Below are positions 1 to 8,654 of a stretch of DNA of 64,000 bases, piece after piece (within the stretch, counting starts at the first letter, position 1; the number at the start of each line of letters is the position of its first letter). The notes below the pieces were generated by a model. The model ran no database searches. It saw nothing but the letters and a program-made list of their open reading frames with translations, and had not been told where the DNA came from. Origin of the DNA: Blepharisma stoltei (taxonomy: Eukaryota; Ciliophora; Heterotrichea; Heterotrichida; Blepharismidae); NCBI GenBank assembly GCA_914767885.1, contig CAJZBQ010000053.1, positions 930,001 through 994,000 of the forward strand, written 5' to 3'. Position numbers and translations under genes: made by a program.

Positions 1-17
1 AAAATACACTTCATACT

Positions 18-413
18 TACTCCCCCCCCCCCCCCCTCCGTGAGCGAACAAAAAAATTTTGTTCGCTCACGGAGGGGGGTTAATTTTTTTTTTTAAAAAA
101 AATTTATATATAAATTTTATAAAAAATATTTTTTTCGAAATTTAAAAAAATCCTAATTTGCAAAAATTGGGAAGCAAATATTAATTTAATTTGCAAAATT
201 TATGTTTTTAAAACGCAATTTTGTTTAAAATTAAACAGAATTAGCTCTAGATTTCATTATACTAATTATCACTTATATATCAAAATTTTTTTCCATTAAA
301 ATTTTTTCTATTAAAAAAATTTTTGTTCACTCACGGAGGGTGGGTTTTTGGTCAAAAAATGGCGATTTTTCTAATGGTTTTGTTCGCTCACGGAGGGGGG
401 GGGGGGGGAGTTA
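18..413. mobile_element. MITE family A, copy 1
   Basis: The element is TA-flanked and starts with CTCCCC plus a long C run. It continues into TCCGTGAGCGAACAAAA, followed at once by its own inverted copy (37-80). The right end (about 384-411) is the matching inverted repeat ending in GGGGAG. The interior is AT-rich and has no ORF. Related copies lie at 1121, 8118, 43279 and 49182. It is non-autonomous, as no transposase is present. B. stoltei germline MITEs have been described as Pogo-derived; whether this is the same family cannot be told here. Confidence 0.85.
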
Positions 414-553
414 GCACTTTTTAAAAGAAAAGGCTGGGATAAAATATCTGCATAGCTCCTTATATTATAAGTCTCAAATGATTCAGTCTTCAGCTTTTTC
501 GTTGGATCTGCATCAATTTCCATGTCCATTTTGGTGTGTTGTTTATTATAATC

Positions 554-1994
554 ATGGAAAATTTAGACGAGTTAGACAATCTAGCTGAAAAATATTAAAA
601 TTTATAGTGAATTTTCCTTAAAAAAAATTATAGAAAAAAAAGGAAAAATACATATAAATTTGTATATAAATCTGAAGGAAATTTTGTAGAGGCTTTAAAT
701 GTTGTAGAAGAAGGCTTAAATATTAGAAAAACCAGGTTTGGGGATGACAGTCTCGAAGTAAGGAAAAGCTATATCAAATTGTGTGAACTTTGCAACATTC
801 TTGCAGCTTATTATCTCCAAAGAGATAATGCTGATTTAGCTTTTGATTTATTGAAAAGAGCTGAACTTTTGTGTGAAATGGACGAGCATACGAAGGCTGT
901 AACGTATAATAACCTAGCCTGCTACTACAGGAAAACTGGAAAAGCAAGAGTAGCTTTAACGTATTTAGGTAAAGCTTTAGTAATTGATAATGATCAGCCA
1001 AACACTCATTTAAACTTGTGCGCGTCTCTTTCACAGATTGATAGGCATGAAAAAGCATTAGGCCATGCAATGCAGGCTATTGTATTCTTTTTTATTTTTA
1101 ATTATAGATTATAATTTGCTTACTCCCCGCCTCAGTGAGTGAACAAAATCATTGGAAAATCCCCACCCAACTTGACTGAACAAAAAAAATTCTATATATA
1201 AATGATATTATTTATAATTAAATCTCAGTCTAATAATGTTTTATTTTAAACAGCTTGCATTTTTTAAATATAAATTTTACCAAATAAAATTAATATTTGC
1301 TTTAATATTTTTGCAAAATGGATTTTTTAAATTTCGAAAAAGAAAAAATTTATATATAAATCTTTAAAAAAAATTAAATCCCCTCATGTGCAAACACAAA
1401 ATATTTTTGCTCGCTCATGGAGGGGGAAGTTATAAGAAAAAGAAAATAAATATGGATTATAAGATACTTTTACAAGATCTTTTTATTTCCTCTCTACAAG
1501 CCAATACAGGCTTTGAAGAGCATGCCCATGAGCTTGCTATTGCGTACCACAATATGGCAGTAGAGCTTGAATACCTAAAAAGAACTAACGAAGCTTTAAG
1601 AATGTACCAAAAAGCTGTAGAATTTGCCCAGAAATATTTGCCTGAGGATCACCCAATCAATGTAAACGCCCAAAGAATGCTATATAATGCTGCAAAAGAT
1701 GAAGAAGAACATAGAGAAAAATTGTTGAACCGACGAGAATGTACATCAAAAAACAACTTTTATAGTATACTATTATGCCTAAAATAGCCCATAGATCTCC
1801 ATTAGTCAGCCCAGGGCTATTTTTAATTATTTTTGTATAAAAAGTTGGACAGAAAAGAGTCAAGAAGAGAAATTGATGAAGACAAAAATGCAGAAATGAA
1901 AAGAAAAGCATCGTCAACTGACCCAGGAGTAAGGTTTGGGCGGGACTATGAAAGAGGAAATGAAGGCCGAAAACCTAATTTAATTGAAATATAA
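554..1994 (+). CDS. TPR-repeat protein (kinesin-light-chain-like), broken by three IESs
   Basis: The ATG is at 554 (MENLDELDNLAEKY). The frame then stops and resumes after 665. The body shows repeated helix pairs typical of tetratricopeptide repeats, such as YNNLACYYRKTGKARVALTY and IAYHNMAVELEYLKRTNEAL, which resemble kinesin light chain repeats. The C-terminus is charged and probably unstructured and ends in TAA at 1992-1994. Three TA-bounded inserts (593-664, 1083-1464, 1761-1835) must be removed to give one frame; the second contains a MITE. TPR proteins act as protein-protein scaffolds, and no specific partner can be named. The next gene starts 24 bp downstream. Confidence 0.85.
593..664. 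other. Short IES (72 bp)
   Basis: The insert is AT-rich and carries stops in the TPR frame. It is bounded by TAT on both sides. Removal gives EKY|KSEGNF in frame. Confidence 0.8.
1083..1464. other. IES of 382 bp containing a MITE
   Basis: The TA in GTA after the residues MQAI pairs with the TA before CTTTTACAAGATC. The joined frame continues QAIVLLQDLFISSLQ. The core (1121-1432) is an inverted copy of MITE family A. Confidence 0.8.
1121..1432. mobile_element. MITE family A, copy 2 (inverted)
   Basis: It starts TACTCCCCGCCTCAGTGAG and ends with a GCTCATGGAGGGGG-type inverted repeat before TTA. The interior is the reverse complement of the family A core (for example, the ATTGGAAAATCCCCACC end). 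It lies inside an IES of the TPR gene. Confidence 0.75.
1761..1835. other. Short IES (75 bp)
   Basis: TAT pairs with TAT, and joining gives NNFYKKLDRKESR in frame. The insert holds an internal inverted repeat (AAAATAGCCC / GGGCTATTTTT). Confidence 0.75.
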
Positions 1995-2018
1995 GTATAA
2001 TCTTCAGGAAAAATTAAA

Positions 2019-3484
2019 ATGGAATCTGATTTGATAACTTCACAGACGTTTATAGACCTCGGGATTTCTAAAAAATTCATTTTAGACGCTCTTGAATATT
2101 TTAATTTTCAATATTCCACCCAAGTCCAAGCCCAAGCTATTCCTAAAGCTTTATCAGGCGAAAATTTAATTGTCCAAGGCAGAAGTGGGACAGGGAAAAC
2201 TTTAGCATTTACTTCAATTTCTTTAGAAGCCATAAACCCTTCTGAAAATAAGCCTCAAGCCTTAATAATAACCCCAACCAGAGAGTTAGCGAACCAAATT
2301 TTTGATTTTCTCAATGAAATGACCTTTACGTCTGACACTCCAATATATTCATTAATGTGCTGTGGAGGCTATTCAAGAGGAGACACTATAAAATCTCTTA
2401 ATCAAGGCATTCACATCGTGGTGGGAACATTAGGGAGAATAAAAGACATGATCACTTATAATTATCTTTCTGTCGAATTTCTAAAAATTCTTATCATGGA
2501 CGAAGCTGATAAAATTATATCAAGCTGCAGCTGACTTTTTCAAAAAATCCCTAAAAATACCCAAATTTTGGCATTTTCAGCGACTTATTCTGAACAGTCT
2601 TTATCTCAGCTTAAAAAATATATTGAAAATCCTCAAATTATAAAATGTCAAGAAAATGATACAAAGTCAAAAGAACTGAAAGAATTTTATGCAGAAAGTG
2701 ACGCGACTATGCAGGCAAAAGTAACTAAAGTTTTGCATATTTTAAATACAGTGCCTTTTCATCAAGCTATTATTTTTTATAATAATAAAGGATCAGGAAA
2801 TGATATGGCAGCTAGATTAAGAGGGTCAGGGTTTCCTTGTTTATTTATATCAGGGGATATGCCTCAAAATCAAAGGATTGAGGTTATGAGGTCATTGAGG
2901 TTTTTAGGGATCAGGGTTATGCTAAGCACAGATTTGGTATTTTTTATATAGACTAGTAGAGGAATTGATGTACTTAATGTAAATTTGGTCATAAATTATG
3001 ACATCCCAGACAGATCTGACATATATATCCACAGAATAGGCCGCGCCGGCAGGTTTGGGACGCCTGGAATTGCAGTTACCCTGGTATCAGGGCAGTCTGA
3101 TATAGAAAAACTGCAAAAATTCGCAAACCCAGAAAATTTCGATTTTTTTACAAAGGTAAGAAAAATATATAGGAAAATTTTATACCAATTGAGCTATTAG
3201 AAGACGAAAAAGAAGCCTTCAAAAAAATCACTAGCGATGGGAAAGAATGGGTAGATGTTCCTATTGAAGCATCAATTGATAATAAATTTACAATTCCAAT
3301 TGATATAGAAGAAGATGAGTGGGTAGATGTGACAGCTGAAGAATCAATTGAAAAAAGGTTCACAATTCCTATCACTCTAGAAGATTTATCAAATTTATCA
3401 TGCAGCTTGTGCGCTGAACTTGGGTTTTCCACACATTGCCACTGCAATACATGCAAGGAAAATTATAAAATTTTTATTAAATAG
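2019..3484 (+). CDS. DEAD-box RNA helicase, DDX20/Gemin3-like
   Basis: This is an ATP-dependent RNA helicase. Motifs in order: Q motif ([11 protein letters not shown]), Walker [29 protein letters not shown], an ISTDL/TSRGID-type motif (STDL|TSRGID) and [10 protein letters not shown]. The wording around [16 protein letters not shown] and [19 protein letters not shown] is closest to the DDX20 group. In-frame TGA at 2532-2534 reads as Trp (SSCSWLFQ). Two tiny introns (2937-2951 and 3156-3172) interrupt the frame; removing the first joins STDL to TSRGID exactly. The C-terminus is acidic, with a repeated 'EWVDV...FTIPI' segment and a final Cys/His cluster. In animals DDX20 belongs to the SMN complex; that role is not shown here. 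Confidence 0.9.
2937..2951 (+). other. 15-nt intron
   Basis: The sequence is GTATTTTTTATATAG. Removal restores the conserved helicase motif STDLTSRGID. Introns of 15-16 nt are a heterotrich hallmark. Confidence 0.95.
3156..3172 (+). other. 17-nt intron
   Basis: GTAAGAAAAATATATAG follows AAG. Splicing joins FFTK to [15 protein letters not shown] and opens about 100 further codons. Confidence 0.8.
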
Positions 3485-3621
3485 AAAAATTAATAGAATT
3501 TATTTTTAATTTATAGAAAATTAGATAATAGAGCATATATTTATATTACTAAATATTTAAAGCCAGAATAAAACATAATATAAGCTATTTTCTTGTAAGC
3601 TTATTATTTCTTGAGTATTTT

Positions 3622-3947
3622 TTAGTCTTCAGCCCCATAGCTATGCTTATAATAGCATTCAAGGTATTGTCTTCTTGCATTTTTAATGATTTCTCTATTT
3701 CTTGATTCTCTGGTTGCTTCATATTGACTGTAAAGTTCTCTACAAGCTTCTATCGGTTCGGAATCTCTTGATAGAGACCCAATAATATATGCTCCTCCCC
3801 CTAGAAGTATTAATTTTCCGCCTATAAATGTTTTTATTTTTATTTATTTTTATAATAGTAATCTATACATATTTTTTTAATAGATAATTATAAAATTTTT
3901 TATATGAGGATTAAGGCAGCGAAACCTGAAGCAAATTTAGTAGCCAT
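3622..3947 (-). CDS. Small membrane protein, 81 aa, unknown function
   Basis: The ATG is at 3947 and the stop TAA at 3622-3624. The frame is broken by one TA-bounded insert (3823-3902). The joined product begins MATKFASGFAALILIGGKLI, with one hydrophobic segment (about residues 8-28). It continues with a charged tail rich in Arg/Glu/Tyr and ends ECYYKHSYGAED. The size and layout suit a small inner-membrane mitochondrial subunit, but I recognise no family. It is convergent with the helicase gene (137 bp apart). It is easily missed because each half is shorter than usual ORF cut-offs. Confidence 0.65.
3823..3902. other. Short IES (80 bp)
   Basis: TA pairs with TA. Removal joins ALILI to GGKLILLGGG on the minus strand. 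Confidence 0.7.
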
Positions 3948-4029
3948 TTTATTATAAACATTTTAAAAGCTCACAAGCATGAAATCGCAGATTTAAATTA
4001 AAAGCATTTGCTGATCAAATAATTATGTA

Positions 4030-5026
4030 TTATAATGGTCTTTTTGTCAGTACTTCATTTCCTGTTTCTGTTATCAAAATTGTGTGTTCCATTTGTGCTG
4101 AAGGTCCCATAGTCAGGTCTACGATTGTCCATTTGTCTTCCCATTGGCCAAGTTCATAATTTGCGTTCATCATTACTATTGGCTCAATTGTAAATGTCAT
4201 TCCTGGCCTCATAATTGTCTCGACTACGTTTTTATTGAACAATACAGGTGGAGGAATATGCATGTGTCTTCCAATCCCATGTCCGCAAAACTCTTCACAT
4301 ATAGCAAATCCTCTGTCATTTACATATTTTTCGATGACTTCTCCGACCTTATTTATAGGAGTTCCTGGTTTACAAATTTTGGGTGAAATTATTTTTTTTT
4401 TTTTTTTTTTAATTTAAAAAAAGCATTTAAAAATATATTTAATTAAAAATTTTGATGGCTTCAGCCACAGATTCCCTTGTTGTATTTACCAATCTAATTA
4501 TTTCTTCTGGATGAGAATTTCCTATCATAGCCATATCACTATTATCTCCATAAACTCCATCAATTCACGTCACTACATCAAAATTGATAATGTCCCCATC
4601 AGCGAAAGGCCTTACATTAGGAATTCCATGGCATACAATTTCATTAGGACTTATACATAAACTTTTAGGGAACCCCATATAATAAACAGCAGCTGGATAA
4701 GCGCCTTGGGAAATGATATAGTCATGGACCACCTTGTCGATGTCTTCTCCAGTAACCCCAGGTTTAGCATAATCTAAAGCTACTTGTAAAGCTCCTGCAG
4801 CAATTCTGGCGGCAAGTCTCATTTTTTCGATGGTCTCAGAGTTGTGAATTTGCAGTTCATGGCTGTCATTTGTTGAGACAAATTTTGTTTGGCCTTTAGA
4901 TTCAAAATAAAAAGGCTTTGGGATATTGGCGGGGATAGGGTGGTGAGGCAGGACTTGGTACTCGCCCATTAAGATAGGTTTTTGGAAGAACTTAGGCTTG
5001 TTAATAAAAGACCATGGGAATTTCAT
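4030..5026 (-). CDS. Methionine aminopeptidase type 1 (MAP1D-like)
   Basis: It removes the N-terminal Met from nascent proteins. The pita-bread fold is recognisable: NEIVCHGIPNVRPFADGDII, the first Asp ligand in NFDVV, the second in YGDNSD, the His in EEFCGHGIGRHMH, then TFTIEP and MEHTILIT with the Glu ligands. All five metal ligands are present. TGA at about 4566 reads as Trp (VVTWIDG). The start chosen is the ATG giving MKFPWSF; an in-frame GTG lies eight codons upstream. It lacks the N-terminal zinc finger of cytosolic MAP1, so an organellar (MAP1D) form is likely. One insert at 4374-4446 interrupts between EAIKI and CKPGTPI. Confidence 0.9.
4374..4446. other. IES-like insert (73 bp) without TA ends
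   Basis: The insert includes an 18-T run. It is flanked by the direct repeat AAATTTT (minus: AAAATTT), and joining inside this repeat gives EAIKICKPGT, which matches the family. No TA-to-TA join in the right phase was found. Confidence 0.6.
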
Positions 5027-5179
5027 TTTTATTCCTATATTCTCATACACAGAATAATCCTGCTTTTTCTAATAAAAAAAAATAAATTTTTTTTATTACT
5101 TTCTGTGTTTTTTAGAATAAAATATGAGGAAATCCTGTGATCACACAATTGTTAATAATGACTCTAAATAAATTAATAA

Positions 5180-8100
5180 TTACTCACACGCAAACTTATA
5201 ATCGAAGCTGGAAAGTGCAACCCCAAAAGCTTGTAGCGGTGAAAAAGGCCATTGGAAGTCCATGTTAAAGTTTTGGTCCCCAACCCTTCCAAATTGCATA
5301 TAAACTTTATTTTCGTCTCTGTCATCAATAAGCTGGAAATTTTTTACTGATGCTCTATAGTATTTTCCCTTATATTATCTACAAAAACATAGGCTTTTTT
5401 TCTTACCAGACAATTAAATGTAAAATTAGTTATCAACTCTTCCATTGAAATTTAACACAAATGCTTGGACATCTACTTATCAATTACGTTCATTCCATTT
5501 TGGAGGCTTATTAAAGAAGCAAAACATCCCTGAGGTGTTTCCTGCGTTATATTGTTTAAGCATGCCGTCATCTTTCTGCTATAAAAATTACATTCATAGG
5601 TTTCCACACATAGTGATCCCCAGCGTTATTTACAGCTGGTATTAAAACTCTCATTTTTCTAGGTCCTTTGGAACCAAGAATATTTGATTGCTAAATATCA
5701 TTTACATATAAAACAATTCCTAGTTCTTCTCTAGCGTTCATAGGGTTTGCTCCTTTATGTTTAGGATTAATGCCAGTGTCAAACAGGTGGAATTCAGTTC
5801 CAATGAAATTTGAGCGGACTTTTCCTATATCATTTTATTATTAATTTGTACTACAAAAATCAGTTATATTTTTTTATATAAAAATAACCAATTTTTATAT
5901 AAAAAGTATAAATATGATGGAGATTTTACTGAAAATTCTTTTTGGTTGCTGGTTATCATATAATTTGAAGTTCGGTTTCCTCCTCTTTTTTTGCCTGCAA
6001 GCAAAAAGGTCATCCCATCTGATATATGCAAATAATATTTCGGGTATAGTCTTCCAAAGCCTGCTTTTTCTCGTCTGATATTGCATTGGAGCATTATTCC
6101 TCGAGGGATTGGATTTGTCAGGAATTTTTTCATATCAGTCATTTCTTGGGCAAGATTAAGATTAAGATTAAGGGGCTTAAAGTCTTCCAGATTTGATGCC
6201 TCCGCACGCTTTCGACAGCCGACACCTGCTTGCCAGGGTGCCCATCAGCACCTGTGGAACGTCTGTCTTCTCTCGGAACTGGGCTTGCACAGTCTACCCT
6301 GAGTATCGACGGGTTAGAAAGACTCCTCTGTGCTCCACGTCATTAGGCCGCTTTGGAGGCAAAGGTTAGCCCAATGCCTCCTGTCGGTCACCCTGAGGTC
6401 AGGTGACGGCCAGGTAAAAAGACTACGGCCCTCCGGAACCGGTAGGGAAAGAACCCGTAGCCAAAAACCATCCGGATAATTAACACTTCGGACTGGAATG
6501 GCCACCAGCTGACTCCCAAGGTTTACCCACCCCATACGGCCGCTCTAGGCAAGCTAAGGGTTAGAATTAAAGGGCCTGAACCTTGGTTTAGGCTATAAAG
6601 CCATTTTGGCGCCCAGAGTGGTGCGACCTCCGTCAGGACATATTTCGTCGCCACCACCATATTAATTATTCTTGGGCAAGGACTTCACGGACATTTATGT
6701 TTGGCTGTCGAGGGATTTGTTGTTGGCGGGCTGAGTCAGGTCTGTTAAGAGGGTGAGTAGGCGCTGGAGGCTCTTGTCGTTCATCTTGACGCTTGCCTTC
6801 TGGCTGACGATTGCCATCTGGGGTTGGTTTTTCTATTTGAGCAGGGCGCTGTTCTTCTCTTTGAGGCGGTTTGTCGTCTATTGACTGCCGTTGTCTATTT
6901 GGCTCATTTGTAGGTGTCCTTTCATTTTGGTAGCGATCAGGCTGGGTTTCTTGAACTGGCTGTTTAGGTGCCTGAGGAATAGCTTGCTCAGAAATGCTAA
7001 CAGGCTTTGCTGCATCAAAAGGGACATATTTTGGCTCAGCTGGGACAAACTTTTCAGTTGCGGTTGTAGCCCGAGTATCAGGCTGAGTAAATTGACCGTC
7101 ATTTGGCCTCTCATATGGCGCTGGAGGCGGATTTTTGGACTCTTCTAGCTGTTTGTGGATTCCTTGTAGCGTTTTACTTGGTGTATGTCTTGACCCTTCA
7201 TCAAGTTTTACTTCTTCAAGCTCATCGTCAGCTTTAAACACAGTCCTATCAGCCTTTATAGGTGCCGGCAAATTATCAGTTTGTTTAGCTTTTATAGGGC
7301 CAGGCTCATATGCGAAATTTTTAGGTGCAGTAAATCCTCTTAAGTCTCGATTGGCGTTTATAATTTCTAATATAAAATTATCATAAAACTGCAAAAAACT
7401 GTCTCTAATTTTATTAAAAAATAAAAAAACCTGTAAAATTCAGCTTGCCTATTCTTTGCCAATAAAAATAAATCTTTTTCATTAAAAATTTGGTTTGAAT
7501 ATAAATAAGATCCTATCCCACTTTGCTGCTCTAGCCCTTGGGCAACCATAGAGCTTACACCAGGCATAAACATATTGCTTGATTGCACTTGAGTAGTTCC
7601 AGACGATCCGCGGCTTATTAATTTGTTTCGTTGCATTTCTAGCATTTTCGCTCGCATTTGGGCATTGCTGCTGCCTGGTCTTGCTGAGCTTGTATCAGGA
7701 CGTGGTTCTTGTCGTTCAGGCTCTTCGTAGTTGACAAAGCCAATTTTCTCGCTATTTTCTTTTTTTACAGGCTGGAAAGTTTGTTTTGGTCCTCCCATCC
7801 CATCAATGACGTAGCCGCTCGTAACAAATTCGCTTGGCTGGGGTGGATAATAGGTAGGTGGGGGTGGGTTGGTGTAAAAGTGGCTTTGCTCGACTGGCTG
7901 AAGGTTTTGATACCTAATCTATATTCTGATTAATAACTATTATAACAGAAAAATTATGATTTATTTATCAATTTTTTTTTATTGATTAGAATGAGTTAGG
8001 CTTTTCTTCATATTCAAAATCTCTATCGATTTGAGCAGGCATAAACGAATCAGCAGGCTGTTGATAATAAGGAGGAGTTCCTGGCTCTTCTGGATCTGAA

Positions 8101-8454
8101 AAGCTATCTGAATCTTCTAACTCCCCCCCAAAAAATTTTGTTCACTCATGGAATGGGTTAATTTTTTATATAAATTTTTTTTTCAAAAAAACTCACTTCT
8201 ATAAAAATTGGAAAGCAAATATTAATTTAATTTATAAAATTTATTTTTTAAAACGCAATTTGTTTAAAATTAAACAGAATTAGCTCGAGATTTCATTACA
8301 CTAATTATCACTTATATACCAAATTTTTTCCATAAAACGTTATTAAAAAAATTTTGTTCACACACGGAGGGTGGGTTTTTGAGCAAAAAATAGGGATTTT
8401 CCAATGGTTTTGTTCACTCACAGAGGGGGGGAGTAAGTATTCACGCTGAAACAT
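5180..8454 (-). CDS. Tubby C-terminal-domain protein, broken by a MITE, a SINE and several IESs
   Basis: The start ATG at 8454 begins MFQREY and is joined across the MITE to LEDSDSFSDPEEPG. A long Pro/Gln-rich low-complexity region follows (about 8117-6670). The C-terminal tubby domain comes next: IPRGIMLQCNIRREKAGFGR, FLLAGKKRGGNRTSNYMI, GKVRSNFIGTEF, LGSKGPRKMRV, FVLNFNGRV, VYMQFGRVG and the hallmark end ALSSFDYKFACE, stop 5180-5182. Tubby domains bind PI(4,5)P2 and link membrane or cilium cargo to signalling. Three introns (5473-5487, 5576-5591, 5691-5705) and five or six inserts are needed for one frame. A SINE-like element (6155-6668) sits just before the tubby domain, and clean removal between its target duplications restores LAQE|MTDMKKF. 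Confidence 0.88.
5358..5426. other. Short IES (69 bp)
   Basis: It is TA-bounded. Removal joins GRVDNY to RASVKNFQLID, the expected tubby strand order. Confidence 0.75.
5473..5487 (-). other. 15-nt intron
   Basis: Minus-strand GTAATTGATAAGTAG. Splicing gives PKWNEHVQAFVLNF, which matches the tubby domain. Confidence 0.8.
5576..5591 (-). other. 16-nt intron
   Basis: Minus-strand GTAATTTTTATAGCAG between PMN and KDDGMLKQYN. Confidence 0.7.
5691..5705 (-). other. 15-nt intron
   Basis: Minus-strand GTAAATGATATTTAG. Splicing joins GIVLY to QSNILGSKGPRKM, a conserved tubby motif. Confidence 0.9.
5826..5908. other. Short IES (83 bp)
   Basis: TA pairs with TA. Removal gives SPSYLGKVRSNFIGTEF in the tubby domain. 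Confidence 0.75.
6155..6668 (-). mobile_element. SINE-like retroelement S1 inside the Tubby gene
   Basis: A GC-rich block of 514 bp in an AT-rich gene. It is flanked by a 12-bp target duplication, TTCTTGGGCAAG (6143-6154 and 6669-6680). In minus orientation it begins near ATGGTGGTGGCGACG and ends in a (CTTAAT)n microsatellite tail. This end structure is shared with S2-S5. The two tiny ORFs inside show no recognisable domain. Confidence 0.8.
7384..7433. other. Short IES (50 bp)
   Basis: TA pairs with TA. Joining gives NRQAEFYDNFILEIINANRD in frame. Confidence 0.8.
7911..7986. other. Short IES (76 bp)
   Basis: TA pairs with TA. Joining gives KPNSFYQNLQPVEQS in the Pro-rich region of the Tubby-domain protein. 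Confidence 0.75.
8118..8435. mobile_element. MITE family A, copy 3, acting as an exact IES
   Basis: TA-flanked ends CTCCCCCCC... and ...GGGGGGGAG, with the same core as the copy at 18-413. It lies inside the fifth to seventh codons of the Tubby gene. Removing it with one TA copy joins MFQREY to LEDSDSF in frame, so the MITE boundaries and the IES boundaries coincide. Confidence 0.85.
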
Positions 8455-8654
8455 TTTTTATAAATTAATGAAAGAAATTTAAAGTAAAATGAATAATTTA
8501 ATATATACTCCTAATAAAGTTTGCTTAGATATCCTATATTTTTTATTTTATCTATAAATAAATAGAATTTTAAATTTACTATATTTAAAAATATATTAAA
8601 TATGAATATATTTTATCGATTCTGTTACAAAAAGCATGTCTCAAATATGGTTAA

